Positions 17,778 through 26,505 are shown, counted from the first letter of the stretch. The stretch: DNA of 55,766 nt from Oscillibacter sp. (GCF_028693505.1 NZ_JAQUVF010000016.1:1-55766); one strand, 5' to 3'. The notes: generated from the letters alone by a model not told the origin. Translations and numbers: made by a program.

Positions 17778-20375
17778 GTGGCTGCCACGACACAAAAGAA
17801 ATCCACAACCACCGGGAAGAACAGCAAAAGCGGTTCCTCCCGCGCAAAAAAGCCCGCGCAAAAGCAGTCCCAGCCCATCCGCCGGGAGGTCGGCGGCGTG
17901 GCGCTGCTGATTTTGATGCTGTGCGTCTTTGTCAGCTATCTGCAAATCAGCGCCCTGTTTATCGACTGGTTCGCCATATTGCTGAAGGGACTCTTTGGAT
18001 ACGGCTACTGGCTGGTGGGGCCTGCTCTGCTGCTCTCGTCGCTGATATTGCTGTTTCACCACGGCCGCCCCGTTCAGCTGCGGGTGACCTGCGCGCTGCT
18101 GCTGCCCGTGCTGTTTGGCGCGCTGGGGCACATGGCCTTTTGCAAGGAGACCTATCGCTCCTCCGTTGCCATTTTGCGGGACCTGTGGATCTCCGGGAGA
18201 GCGCTTGGCTCCGGCGGCGCGATTTCCGGCGTACTGGCGGAGGGGTCCGTGGCGGTGTTTTCCAAGTTTGCGTCCGTGATCATCTTTACCGCACTCTTTG
18301 TGATTCTGCTGATGACCGCCCTGCGCCTGACGCTGGGGGCGCTCCTTGAAAGACACCGGGAGCGGCCCCGCTATGAGGCGGAACCGGAGACACCCGCCAT
18401 CCGGATGGTGCCGCTGGAAACGCCCAAACGCCGTGGGGAGGAGCAGGGAAAACCGCAGATCGATTTCCCGCTGGACGATGGGCCTGCGGCGGCACAAAAA
18501 ACCGCAGAACGCAAGGAAGGCGGCCGCTTTACCGGCTTTTTCCGCCATAAGTCCGACCAGCAGAAAACACCGGATCAGGTGCTTGCGGAAAAAACTGCCG
18601 CCGCGCCGGTGGCAGCGCCTTCCGCCGCCCCGGTGGCCCCAGTTTTTGCGGCGCCTCCTATCTCTGTGCCGGAGCCGTCCATAGCGCCATCCCCGGTTGC
18701 CGCCATCCCAAATCCCGCGCCTGTCCCCGCGCCGCCGCTGACGCAGGCGGAGCTGCCCGCGCGCAAGGAAAAGGCCGGCACCGCGCAGGAGGTTGCGGCC
18801 CAGACCCAGGCAGTCGCAGCCGAGATCGAGGAAAAAATGACTGCGGGGGAGGACGAGTACCACTTCCCGCCGGTTACCCTGCTGTATGCAAGTCAGGGGG
18901 AAAACCATATCGAGGCCGGAGCGGAGCTTCGGAACAACTCCCGCCGTCTGGCGGAGACCCTTTCCAGCTTTGGCGTGGATGCCACGCCCGGCGATGTGGT
19001 CCACGGCCCTGCCGTCACCCGGTATGAGTTTGTGCTGGATCAGGGCGTGAAGCTCAGTAAAATCACCAATCTTGCGGACGACATCGCGCTGGCGCTGGGC
19101 GCCACCGGCGTGCGCATTGCCCCCATTCCGGATAAAATTTCCGTTGTGGGAATCGAGGTGCCCAACAAGCAGGTGACCCCCGTGCTGATCCGGGACGTGA
19201 TCGAGTCCCGGGAGTTTACCGAGCACAAGTCCAGAGTGGCCTTTGCGCTGGGCCGGGACATCGGCGGACGGAACATTATCGGCAACATCGAAAAGCTGCC
19301 CCACGTTTTGATCGCCGGTACCACCGGCTCCGGTAAATCCGTGTGTACCAACTCGCTGATCATCAGCCTTTTGTATAAGTCCACGCCGGACGAGGTCCGC
19401 TTCATTATGGTGGACCCCAAGATGGTGGAGCTGGCGCCCTACAACGGCATTCCCCACCTGCTGATCCCCGTGGTGACGGACCCCAAGAAGGCCGCCGGGG
19501 CATTGCAGTGGGCCGTGTTTGAGATGATGAAGCGCTACAAGACCTTCTCCGAGCATGGCGTGAAGAAGCTGGAGGAGTTCAATAAGCTGGCCCGTACCCG
19601 GGAGGACATGGAGACCATGCCCGCCGTGGTGGTGGTCATTGACGAGCTGGCGGATTTGATGCTGGTTGCCGCCAAGGAGGTGGAAGAGTCCATCTGCCGT
19701 GTGGCCCAGATGGGCCGTGCCGCCGGTGTCCACCTCGTCATTGCCACCCAGCGTCCCTCCGCGGACGTCATTACCGGCTTGATGAAGGCCAATATCCCCA
19801 GCCGCATCGCCTTTGCCGTGGCGTCCTCGCTGGAATCCCGGATCATTTTGGATACCACGGGAGCTGAAAAGCTGGTGGGCAAGGGCGACATGCTGTACGG
19901 GCCGCTGGGGGCCGGCAAGCCCACGCGGGTGCAGGGCTGCTTCATCGCTCCCGAGGAAATCGAGGCGGTGGTGGAGTTTGTAAAGCAGGGCGGAGAGGCG
20001 CAGTACTCCGACGAGGTCATTGCCAAAATCGAAGAGACCCTTCAGGAAAAAGAGAAGGGCGGCTCCAAGGGCGGCGCAGTTTCCGCAGACAGCGGCGACG
20101 ACGAGGGCGACGAGCTGCTGCCCGCCGCCGTGGATGTGGTGCTGGAGACCGGACAGGCCTCCGTATCCATGCTCCAGCGGCGGCTAAAGCTGGGGTATTC
20201 CCGGGCCGCCAGACTGGTGGACCAGATGGAAGAACGGGGCATCGTCGGCCCCTTTGAAGGCTCGAAGCCCCGGCAGCTGCTGATCACCCGCGCCCGGTGG
20301 CAGGAGCTGCAAATGGGCGCTTCCGCCGAGGAGGACGAGCCGCCCTTCCCAGTGGATGGAGACGGCGAGCTGTGA
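17778..20375 (+). CDS. ftsK: DNA translocase FtsK/SpoIIIE
   Basis: Pumps chromosomal DNA through the closing septum or into the forespore. The 865-residue protein has a basic N terminus, four membrane helices (about residues 37-190), a Pro/Ala-rich linker (about 265-330), and the motor domain with Walker A GTTGSGKSV (about residue 512) and Walker B VVVVIDELADLM. A C-terminal winged-helix gamma domain (LQRRLKLGYSRAARLVDQME) would read polarity sequences. The start is GTG 17778 behind GGAGGT. FtsK and SpoIIIE cannot be separated by eye. Confidence 0.97.
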   Translation: MAATTQKKSTTTGKNSKSGSSRAKKPAQKQSQPIRREVGGVALLILMLCVFVSYLQISALFIDWFAILLKGLFGYGYWLVGPALLLSSLILLFHHGRPVQLRVTCALLLPVLFGALGHMAFCKETYRSSVAILRDLWISGRALGSGGAISGVLAEGSVAVFSKFASVIIFTALFVILLMTALRLTLGALLERHRERPRYEAEPETPAIRMVPLETPKRRGEEQGKPQIDFPLDDGPAAAQKTAERKEGGRFTGFFRHKSDQQKTPDQVLAEKTAAAPVAAPSAAPVAPVFAAPPISVPEPSIAPSPVAAIPNPAPVPAPPLTQAELPARKEKAGTAQEVAAQTQAVAAEIEEKMTAGEDEYHFPPVTLLYASQGENHIEAGAELRNNSRRLAETLSSFGVDATPGDVVHGPAVTRYEFVLDQGVKLSKITNLADDIALALGATGVRIAPIPDKISVVGIEVPNKQVTPVLIRDVIESREFTEHKSRVAFALGRDIGGRNIIGNIEKLPHVLIAGTTGSGKSVCTNSLIISLLYKSTPDEVRFIMVDPKMVELAPYNGIPHLLIPVVTDPKKAAGALQWAVFEMMKRYKTFSEHGVKKLEEFNKLARTREDMETMPAVVVVIDELADLMLVAAKEVEESICRVAQMGRAAGVHLVIATQRPSADVITGLMKANIPSRIAFAVASSLESRIILDTTGAEKLVGKGDMLYGPLGAGKPTRVQGCFIAPEEIEAVVEFVKQGGEAQYSDEVIAKIEETLQEKEKGGSKGGAVSADSGDDEGDELLPAAVDVVLETGQASVSMLQRRLKLGYSRAARLVDQMEERGIVGPFEGSKPRQLLITRARWQELQMGASAEEDEPPFPVDGDGEL

Positions 20376-20383
20376 CGCGACCG

Positions 20384-20414
20384 AAAAAAGGAGTGGGTAG
20401 CCACTCCTTTTTTT
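20384..20414 (+). terminator. Terminator after ftsK
   Basis: A near-perfect dyad (AAAAAAGGAGTGG against CCACTCCTTTTTT, 4-base loop) with flanking A and T runs. Confidence 0.93.
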
Positions 20415-20438
20415 CATACCCCCCTATGCGAAAAACTA

Positions 20439-20466
20439 TTGACAACTTGAAAAAGAGTGCTACAAT
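20439..20466 (+). promoter_or_regulatory. Promoter of aminotransferase-Dabb pair
   Basis: TTGACA and TACAAT with a 16-bp spacer, 35 bp before the aminotransferase start. Confidence 0.8.
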
Positions 20467-20501
20467 AAAGATACTTTGAATATGGCAAGGAGGCCACAGT
20501 G

Positions 20502-21701
20502 ATGAAATTTTCCAGCAAGGTCGAGACGTGCGGACTTTCCCCCGTCCGAAAATTTTACGCTTACGAGGTGGCGGCGGAGGCAAAGGGGCGGAAGGTCCGG
20601 CACCTGAACATCGGCCAGCCGGATATTGAAACGCCGGAGGTGTTTTTTGACGCCATCCGGAATTTTGAAGACAAGGTTGTGGCCTATGCCCCGGCGCCCG
20701 GCACTCCCAGTTTTCTGGAGGCTGCCCGGAACTATTACAGCCGCCTTGGCTGTGCGCTTACCTGCGATGATATCATGGCGACGTTTGGCGGCAGCGAGGC
20801 GCTGCAAATCGTCATGAGCTGCCTTTTGGACGACGGGGACGAGGTGCTGGTGCCGGAGCCTTATTATCCCAACTACGATACCTTTATCCGGATCACCGGC
20901 GCCAAGATTCGGCCCATCAAAACCACAGCGGCGGAAGGGTATCATTACGCCGACCGCAGCCGGATCGAGCCGCTGATCAATGAACATACCCGCGCCATCC
21001 TCATCACGAATCCCGGCAACCCCACAGGCGTTGTGCTCAGCGATGAGGAGCAGCGGACGATGGTGGACATTGCCAAGGAGCATGATCTCTTCCTCATCAG
21101 TGACGAGGTCTACCGCGAGATCGTCTACGGCGGACGCAAGGTGAGCACCATGATGGCTTACGAGGACGCATCGGAGAACATCGTGGTGGTGGATTCCGTG
21201 TCCAAGCGGTTTTCCGCCACGGGCTGCCGCGTGGGCGCGCTGATTTCCCGAAATCGAAAGCTGATGGAAGAGGCCTCCAAGCTGGCCCAGAGCCGCCTTT
21301 GCATTGCCACGCTGGAGCAGGCAGGCGCTGCGGCCATGTATGAAAAGCTGACGAGCGCTTACTATGCCGACGTATTGTCCCAGTATGACCAGCGCAAGGA
21401 GGCCATCGTGGCGAGCCTATCCAAGCTTCCCGGCGTGACCTTCAACTCTCCCGAGGGGGCGTTTTACCTGATGGCGACCCTTCCGGTGGATGATACGGAA
21501 AAGCTGCAATACTTTCTGCTGGAGGAGTTTGAGGACCAGGGAGAGACCGTTATGTTCACCCCCGCCGACGGATTTTATGAAAATCCGGAGGACGGCCGCA
21601 ACAAGGTCCGTATCGCCTATGTGACCAACCCCGCCGACCTCACCCAGGCTGTGGAGATTTTGGGGCGTGGTATCGAAGCCTACAACGCGCGGAGAGCGTG
21701 A
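20502..21701 (+). CDS. PLP-dependent aminotransferase, class I/II
   Basis: A fold-type I aminotransferase of 399 residues, probably acting on aspartate or aromatic amino acids. Seen in the sequence: substrate-side NIGQPDIETPE, cofactor-binding GGSEALQ, NPGNPTGVVLS, ISDEVYREIVYGG, the PLP Lys in DSVSKRFSATGCRVG (about residue 234) and the carboxylate-binding Arg in RIAYV. The start is ATG 20502, 8 bp after AAGGAGG; GTG 20499 is less well placed. It lies 1 bp from the Dabb gene. The substrate cannot be assigned from the sequence. Confidence 0.92.
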   Translation: MKFSSKVETCGLSPVRKFYAYEVAAEAKGRKVRHLNIGQPDIETPEVFFDAIRNFEDKVVAYAPAPGTPSFLEAARNYYSRLGCALTCDDIMATFGGSEALQIVMSCLLDDGDEVLVPEPYYPNYDTFIRITGAKIRPIKTTAAEGYHYADRSRIEPLINEHTRAILITNPGNPTGVVLSDEEQRTMVDIAKEHDLFLISDEVYREIVYGGRKVSTMMAYEDASENIVVVDSVSKRFSATGCRVGALISRNRKLMEEASKLAQSRLCIATLEQAGAAAMYEKLTSAYYADVLSQYDQRKEAIVASLSKLPGVTFNSPEGAFYLMATLPVDDTEKLQYFLLEEFEDQGETVMFTPADGFYENPEDGRNKVRIAYVTNPADLTQAVEILGRGIEAYNARRA

Positions 21702-21702
21702 G

Positions 21703-21993
21703 ATGATCCGCCATATCGTCATGTGGAAATTCCGCCCCGATACCGAGGCGGAACAGGCCCTGTTTCTGGACGGTCTGCGGAGCTTGCAGGGCGTGATCCC
21801 GCAGCTGCTGCGCAGCGAGGTTTCCATGAATGTGGGCAAGGGAAACTACGATGCGGTGCTGGTGAGCGAGTTTGAAAGCCTTGAGGCGCTGGAAGCGTAT
21901 AAAAATGATCCCCGCCACCAGGCGGTGTCCGCCCTGTGCAAGTCCATTCGGGAGCAGCGGGCCGCCGTGGACAGCGAGATTTTTTCAAAATAG
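21703..21993 (+). CDS. Dabb (stress-responsive A/B barrel) protein
   Basis: A 96-residue single-domain protein of the Dabb family, a ferredoxin-like dimeric barrel. The family start IRHIVMWKF and the later YDAVLVSEFESLEALEAY and HPxH-like run NDPRHQAVS support this. The start is ATG 21703 with GGAGAG before it; longer frames would run into the aminotransferase. Its role is unknown, but the tight spacing suggests co-expression with the aminotransferase. Confidence 0.88.
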   Translation: MIRHIVMWKFRPDTEAEQALFLDGLRSLQGVIPQLLRSEVSMNVGKGNYDAVLVSEFESLEALEAYKNDPRHQAVSALCKSIREQRAAVDSEIFSK

Positions 21994-22009
21994 CGCGTCA
22001 GGAGAGCAT

Positions 22010-22047
22010 CCGGCGGCATCCGGAATGACCCGATGCCGCCGGTCTTA
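22010..22047 (+). terminator. Terminator-like hairpin after Dabb gene
   Basis: An 11-bp perfect stem (CCGGCGGCATC) with an 11-base loop, then TCTTATTT. Confidence 0.7.
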
Positions 22048-22098
22048 TTTGTGGGACTGTCCGCAAAAAAGCTGCGCGAAAAGAAAAAGCTGCCCCTC

Positions 22099-22127
22099 TT
22101 GACACGAAAAGGGAATCCTGCTAATAT
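22099..22127 (+). promoter_or_regulatory. Promoter of the T-box/cysE-cysS transcript
   Basis: TTGACA and TAATAT with a 17-bp spacer, immediately upstream of the T-box leader. Confidence 0.85.
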
Positions 22128-22142
22128 AGTGTTCTATAAGTA

Positions 22143-22366
22143 AATAGCGTGATGAACGGAAAGAGTAGTAATTGTCCCAATGGACAGAGAGGGCGCGTCA
22201 CCGGCTGCAAGCGTGCCTACGGAGGGGATTGCGAAGTGCGTCCGGGAGCGCGGGGGATGTGGATGCCCTCCGCACGGCCTGCGTCAAGGGCCTTCCTTGA
22301 GTGATAAAAGAGAGTGGAACCGCGATACGTCGCCTCTCGTACTTTGGTACGGGGGGCGTTTTATTG
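22143..22366 (+). ncRNA. T-box leader, specific for tRNA-Cys
   Basis: Senses uncharged tRNA and lets transcription continue when cysteine is scarce. The T-box sequence AGAGTGGAACCGCG is at 22311-22324. The stem I start AAGAGTAGTAA is near 22160, and the specifier is most likely TGC at 22237-22239, just before the closing strand TCCG that pairs with CGGA. The TGGA of the T-box fits the U73 discriminator of tRNA-Cys. The terminator (stem at 22331-22356 with TTTTATT) is the alternative to the antiterminator. The downstream genes cysE and cysS agree with a cysteine signal. Confidence 0.94.
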
Positions 22367-22400
22367 TTCCCCCGACCGACGACACAAGGAGAACAAAACC

Positions 22401-23081
22401 ATGTCAAAACGAGTGACCCGTCTGGGCGGCCTGCTGGCTGCCTATCAGCGCCGCGACCCTGCGGCGCGCAGCAAATTGGAAATTTTCCTGCTCTACCCCG
22501 GCGTTCACGCCATCATCTACCACCGCCTTGCCCACTGGCTGTACGGACACCACCGCTTCTTTCTGGCCCGGTGCGTTTCCCAGTGGAGCCGCTTTTGGAC
22601 CGGAATCGAAATCCATCCCGGCGCCACCATCGGGCACCGGCTGGTCATTGACCACGGCATGGGCATCATCATCGGCGAGACCACGGAAATTGGAGACGAC
22701 TGCCTGCTGTATCAGGGCGTGACCCTTGGCGGCACTGGCAAGGATAAGGGCAAGCGCCATCCCACGCTGGGCAATAACGTGCTGATCGGCTCCGGCGCGA
22801 AAATTTTGGGGCCCTTCACCGTGGGGGACAACGCCCGCATTGCGGCGGGCGCCGTGGTGCTGCGGGAGGTGCCGCCCAACGCAACGGCCGTGGGCGTTCC
22901 CGCCCGGGTGGTTCGGGTGGCGGGCAAGCCGGTCTACTATGCCGACGATGTGGATCAAATCCACATGGACGATCCGGTTCTGGAGGAGCTGGCGACGATG
23001 TCCCGGCGTATTGAGGAACTGGAAAAAGAACTGCGGGAAGTGCAGACTGCTGTCAATAAAACGAAAGAGAGGACTGCCTGA
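22401..23081 (+). CDS. cysE: Serine O-acetyltransferase
   Basis: Acetylates serine with acetyl-CoA, the first step to cysteine. The 226-residue protein has a helical N-terminal part, then the left-handed beta-helix with hexapeptide repeats (GIEIHPGATIGHRLVIDHGM, IGETTEIGDDCLLYQGVTLG, GDNARIAAGAVVL). The catalytic His are in DHGMG and HPTLG. The start is ATG 22401 behind AAGGAG. The tail after residue 200 is a short coiled coil. It is the first gene under the tRNA-Cys T-box and abuts cysS. Confidence 0.96.
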   Translation: MSKRVTRLGGLLAAYQRRDPAARSKLEIFLLYPGVHAIIYHRLAHWLYGHHRFFLARCVSQWSRFWTGIEIHPGATIGHRLVIDHGMGIIIGETTEIGDDCLLYQGVTLGGTGKDKGKRHPTLGNNVLIGSGAKILGPFTVGDNARIAAGAVVLREVPPNATAVGVPARVVRVAGKPVYYADDVDQIHMDDPVLEELATMSRRIEELEKELREVQTAVNKTKERTA

Positions 23082-24524
23082 ATGTATTTGTACAATTCGG
23101 CAACGCATAAAAAAGAGGAATTTCGGACCCACACGCCGGGCCATGTAGAAATGTATACCTGCGGACCCACCGTCTACCATTTTGCCCATATCGGCAACCT
23201 GCGCAGCTATATCATGGAGGACGTGCTGGAGAAATACCTGCGCTATACCGGATACGATGTGAACCGCGTCATGAACATCACCGACGTGGGGCACCTGAGC
23301 TCCGACGCCGATACCGGCGAGGATAAGATGGTCAAGGGCGCCAAGCGGGAGCACAAGTCCGTGCTGGAGATCGCCCAGTATTACACCGACGCCTTTTTTG
23401 AGGACTGCCGTAAGCTGAATATCAAGCGCCCGGATGTGGTCCAGCCCGCCACCGGCTGCATCGACGAGTATATCAAGATCGTTTCCGCCCTGCTGGAGAA
23501 GGGCTACGCCTATTCCGCCGGCGGCAACGTGTATTTCGACTCCTCCAAGCTCTCCCGCTACTATGTCTTTAACGACCACGACGAAGAGGACTTGGCGGTG
23601 GGCGTCCGGGAGGGCGTGGAAGAGGACACCAACAAGCGCAACAAGAACGACTTTGTGCTCTGGTTTACGAAAAGCAAGTTTGAAGATCAGGCGCTCAAGT
23701 GGGACTCCCCCTGGGGCGTGGGCTATCCCGGCTGGCATATCGAGTGCTCCGGCATCTCCATGAAGTACAATGGGGAGTATCTGGACCTCCATTGCGGCGG
23801 CGTCGACAACGCCTTCCCCCACCATACCAACGAAATCGCCCAGTCGGAGAGCTATCTAGGCCACCCCTGGTGCGCGCAGTGGTTCCATGTGCATCACCTG
23901 AACACCTCTGGCGGCAAGATGAGCAAGTCCAAGGGAGAGTTTTTAACGGTCTCCCTGCTGGAGGAGAAGGGGTACGACCCGCTGGCCTACCGCTATTTCT
24001 GCCTCCAGAGCCACTACCGCAAGGCGCTGGTGTTCTCCTATGAGAATCTGGACAACGCGGTGGCGGCTTACCAGAAGCTGATTTCCCGGATCGCGGCGCT
24101 TGTGCCCGGCGATGGGGAGGTGGACACGGCGGTATTTGAGGCCTATCGGACCAAATTCAACCAGCAGATGGGCAACGATCTCAACACCTCCATGGGCGTG
24201 ACCTCCATTTTCGACGTGTTGAAGGCCCAGACCAACGACGCCACCAAGCTGGCGCTGATCGGGGATTTTGACGCGGTGCTGTCCCTGGGCCTTTTGGAAA
24301 AGGCCGCGGCAAAGCGGACAGCGGAGAAAACACCTGCCAAAACCACCGGCGGCTATACCGTCACCGGGGAGGGCGACTCCGCCATCGACGCGTTGGTTTT
24401 CCAGCGCTACGAGGCGAAAAAGGCGAAGAACTTTGGGGAAGCGGACCGGATTCGCGAGGAATTACGCGCGCAGGGAATTGAAATCACGGATACCAAGGAC
24501 GGCGCAAGCTGGGCGCGCGCGTAA
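23082..24524 (+). CDS. cysS: Cysteinyl-tRNA synthetase
   Basis: Charges tRNA-Cys. A class I synthetase of 480 residues with the zinc-site Cys in YTCGPTVY (about residue 25), the HIGH-type motif HIGN (about 33-36), further zinc ligands in WHIECSGIS and HHTNEIAQSE, and KMSKSKGEF (about 282). The C-terminal helical domain binds the anticodon. It starts at the base after the cysE stop, so both are read from the same T-box transcript and uncharged tRNA-Cys controls its own charging enzyme and cysteine synthesis. Confidence 0.98.
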   Translation: MYLYNSATHKKEEFRTHTPGHVEMYTCGPTVYHFAHIGNLRSYIMEDVLEKYLRYTGYDVNRVMNITDVGHLSSDADTGEDKMVKGAKREHKSVLEIAQYYTDAFFEDCRKLNIKRPDVVQPATGCIDEYIKIVSALLEKGYAYSAGGNVYFDSSKLSRYYVFNDHDEEDLAVGVREGVEEDTNKRNKNDFVLWFTKSKFEDQALKWDSPWGVGYPGWHIECSGISMKYNGEYLDLHCGGVDNAFPHHTNEIAQSESYLGHPWCAQWFHVHHLNTSGGKMSKSKGEFLTVSLLEEKGYDPLAYRYFCLQSHYRKALVFSYENLDNAVAAYQKLISRIAALVPGDGEVDTAVFEAYRTKFNQQMGNDLNTSMGVTSIFDVLKAQTNDATKLALIGDFDAVLSLGLLEKAAAKRTAEKTPAKTTGGYTVTGEGDSAIDALVFQRYEAKKAKNFGEADRIREELRAQGIEITDTKDGASWARA

Positions 24525-24537
24525 GAGAAAACTTAAA

Positions 24538-24566
24538 ACGGGGCGGCATGGCCGCCCCGTTTTTCT
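24538..24566 (+). terminator. Terminator of cysE-cysS
   Basis: A 10-bp perfect stem (ACGGGGCGGC), ATG loop, then TTTTCTT; the T run touches the next -35 box. Confidence 0.93.
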
Positions 24567-24594
24567 TGACAAAAAACGTGAATTCCGCTACTAT
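24566..24594 (+). promoter_or_regulatory. Promoter of XRE regulator; adjacent dyad
   Basis: TTGACA and TACTAT with a 17-bp spacer. An inverted repeat of about 9 bp (AAAAGAGC facing GGCTCTTTT, about 24600-24629) starts at the expected transcription start and could be an operator for the regulator itself. Confidence 0.72.
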
Positions 24595-24645
24595 AAAGAA
24601 AAAAAGAGCTAATATATTGGCTCTTTTAAGAAGAGGGACAGGCCA

Positions 24646-25200
24646 ATGGAGTTGAATCGGGCAGTGGCGGAGAACATCAAGCGCATCCGGAAGGGCAAAA
24701 AACTGAGCATGGAGCGCACGGCGGTCCTCGCGGGCGTGTCCCGCAGTATGCTGGGCCAGATCGAGCGGGGAGAGGCCAACCCCTCCGTGGCCATCATCGG
24801 CAAGCTGGCGGCGGCACTGAAGGTGCCTGCGGAGGTGCTGCTGGAAAACGACGATTTCGACTCGCTGCTTCTGGTGCGGGAGCTGGATCAAAAGGCGGCC
24901 CGGCTGGACGGCGGCAAGGCCGTGCTGCGGCCCAGCTTTCCCTATGACGACACGACCCGGCAGGAAAGCTTTTTTCTGGATCTGTACATCAGCGCCCACT
25001 ACGCGCCCGATCCCTCCGTGCCGGGCTGCGTCTGCCATGCCACGCTGATGTCCGGCAGCGTACAAGTGAGCGCGGAGGAGCAGAACTTTCAGCTGCTGGA
25101 ACGGGACGCCCTCCGTTTTGCGGCGGACCGGCCCTACTATTTTGAGAACATGTCCAATTCCACGGCCCGGCTGATGCTGGTGTACCGATATTTGAAGTGA
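24646..25200 (+). CDS. XRE-family regulator with cupin domain
   Basis: A 184-residue DNA-binding regulator. Residues about 7-62 form the XRE helix-turn-helix (IKRIRKGKKLSMERTAVLAG, SRSMLGQIERGEANPSVA), followed by a linker and a C-terminal cupin-like sensor (about 110-184, with the run GCVCHATLMSGSVQVSAEEQ). This layout is shared by PuuR/HipB-like metabolic regulators. The acetyltransferase gene follows within 13 bp and may be a target. The ligand is unknown. Confidence 0.88.
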   Translation: MELNRAVAENIKRIRKGKKLSMERTAVLAGVSRSMLGQIERGEANPSVAIIGKLAAALKVPAEVLLENDDFDSLLLVRELDQKAARLDGGKAVLRPSFPYDDTTRQESFFLDLYISAHYAPDPSVPGCVCHATLMSGSVQVSAEEQNFQLLERDALRFAADRPYYFENMSNSTARLMLVYRYLK

Positions 25201-25212
25201 GGAGCGATGAGT

Positions 25213-25698
25213 ATGCGCATCCGTACCGCCGTCATGGCGGACCTGATGGCGGTGACAGCCGTGGAGAAAGCCTGCTTTCCGGCTGCGGAAGCCGCCACTG
25301 CGGCGGATTTTTCCGCCCGCCTTGCCAGGTATCCCAACCACTTTTGGCTGCTGGAGACCGACGGGGGAGCGCTTGTCAGCTTTATCAACGGACCGGTGTG
25401 CGACGAGGCGGAGTTGCGGGATGAAATGTATGGCGACGCGTCCTTCCACAAGGAGGATGGCGCGTGGCAGATGATCTTTGGCGTGAATACGCTGCCCTCA
25501 TACCGCCGCCGCGGGCTTGCCGCCATTGTGATGGAGCGAGTGATCGCGGACGCGCGGGCGCAGGGCCGACAGGGATGCGTGCTTACCTGCAAGGAAAAGC
25601 TGATTCACTACTATGAAAAATTCGGCTTTCGGCAGGAGGGCGTGTCCCAATCCGTCCACGGCGGCGTCACATGGTACGCCATGCGGCTGACCTTTTAG
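25213..25698 (+). CDS. GNAT-family N-acetyltransferase
   Basis: A 161-residue acetyl-CoA-dependent acetyltransferase. The acetyl-CoA loop is in VNTLPSYRRRGLAAIVMERV (motif A, Q/RxxGxG/A type), and the C-terminal Tyr is in HYYEKFGFRQEG. The start is ATG 25213, 8 bp after GAGGAG; ATG 25207 lies only 2 bp after that site. It follows the XRE/cupin regulator closely. The substrate cannot be inferred. Confidence 0.88.
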   Translation: MRIRTAVMADLMAVTAVEKACFPAAEAATAADFSARLARYPNHFWLLETDGGALVSFINGPVCDEAELRDEMYGDASFHKEDGAWQMIFGVNTLPSYRRRGLAAIVMERVIADARAQGRQGCVLTCKEKLIHYYEKFGFRQEGVSQSVHGGVTWYAMRLTF

Positions 25699-25705
25699 AA
25701 AAAGA

Positions 25706-25736
25706 AGCGCCCGGCTTTCGGCTGGGCGCTTTCCTT
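25706..25736. terminator. Bidirectional terminator, convergent genes
   Basis: AGCGCCCGGC pairs with GCTGGGCGCT (one mismatch or wobble), with an A-rich left flank and a T-rich right flank, so it can serve the acetyltransferase (+) and the glycosylase (-). Confidence 0.8.
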
Positions 25737-25739
25737 TGG

Positions 25740-25765
25740 AAAACGGCGCGTCTGCCGCCGTTTTT
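25740..25765. terminator. Second hairpin at the 3' end of udg
   Basis: AAAACGGCG faces CGCCGTTTT with a 7-base loop and overlaps the stop codon of the uracil-DNA glycosylase gene. The flanking A and T runs make it usable on both strands. Confidence 0.65.
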
Positions 25766-26336
25766 AAAGATCGGTGTGGGTACACAGCTCCTGTATTTTT
25801 GCCTGAATGGACTTGAGGTCCTCAAAGGTCTCCGGCCGCTTTCCAACGTCCCGCAAAAGGGCGGCGGGATGATAAATGGCAGTCATCTGCACGCCGCCCC
25901 GGCTAAACCAGCGGCCGTGCTCACTGGTGATTTTGAAGTCCTCCTTGATGATGGCCTTGGCGGCAATGCGCCCCAGGCACACAATGAGCTTGGGCCGCAG
26001 CAGCGCCGTCTGCCGCCGAAGCCAGTCCTTGCAGGCGTCCTGCTCCACGTTCAGCGGGTCCCGATTCTGGGGCGGGCGGCACTTGACCACGTTGGCGATA
26101 TAGACTTTCGTGCGGTCCAGACCGATGATCTCCAGCATATCGTCCAGCAGCTGACCGGCCTTGCCGACAAACGGGACGCCCTGTTCGTCCTCCCGCTGGC
26201 CCGGTCCTTCGCCAATCAGCAGGATTTCGGCGTCGGTGGCGCCGTCGCCAAAGACGACGGTGCTGCGCGTTTGCGCCAGAGCACAGCCGTCACACTGCCC
26301 ACAGGCGCTTTTCAAGGATTCCCAGGTATCCGCCAT
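25764..26336 (-). CDS. Uracil-DNA glycosylase, type 4 (iron-sulfur)
   Basis: Removes uracil from DNA. The 190-residue protein has the family-4 motif GEGPGQREDEQGVPFVGKAG (active-site motif 1) and the late motif IYHPAALLRD (motif 2, HPA). Cys residues that would bind a 4Fe-4S cluster appear as CGQCDGC near the N terminus and in ANVVKCRPPQNR and EQDACKDWL. The length is normal. It is the only - strand gene between the acetyltransferase and the PadR operon and has its own convergent terminators. Confidence 0.95.
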   Translation of the reverse strand: MADTWESLKSACGQCDGCALAQTRSTVVFGDGATDAEILLIGEGPGQREDEQGVPFVGKAGQLLDDMLEIIGLDRTKVYIANVVKCRPPQNRDPLNVEQDACKDWLRRQTALLRPKLIVCLGRIAAKAIIKEDFKITSEHGRWFSRGGVQMTAIYHPAALLRDVGKRPETFEDLKSIQAKIQELCTHTDL

Positions 26337-26435
26337 CCCATTGCCTCCTTTGTGACTTGTTGCTCAAATGATAGCACACAACAGCCCCTCGCGCAACGCC
26401 GGAAATTTTGGGTTCGAGCGGAGAGATTTTTTTGC

Positions 26436-26464
26436 TTGACTTACCTAGAGAACCTATGTATCAT
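26436..26464 (+). promoter_or_regulatory. Promoter of the PadR operon
   Basis: TTGACT and TATCAT with a 17-bp spacer, 42 bp before the padR-like gene and buried in its likely operator. Confidence 0.75.
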
Positions 26465-26483
26465 ATACTTAGACAATCTAGGT
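26443..26483 (+). promoter_or_regulatory. 41-bp composite dyad, likely PadR operator
   Basis: Two nested inverted repeats share one centre at 26463: outer ACCTAG/CTAGGT (26443-26448, 26478-26483) and inner CTATGTAT-CAT-ATACTTAG with one mismatch (26454-26472). The inner pair covers the -10 box, as expected for PadR-type autorepression. Confidence 0.72.
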
Positions 26484-26505
26484 ATGTTATTTGAGGAGGC
26501 GTCCT

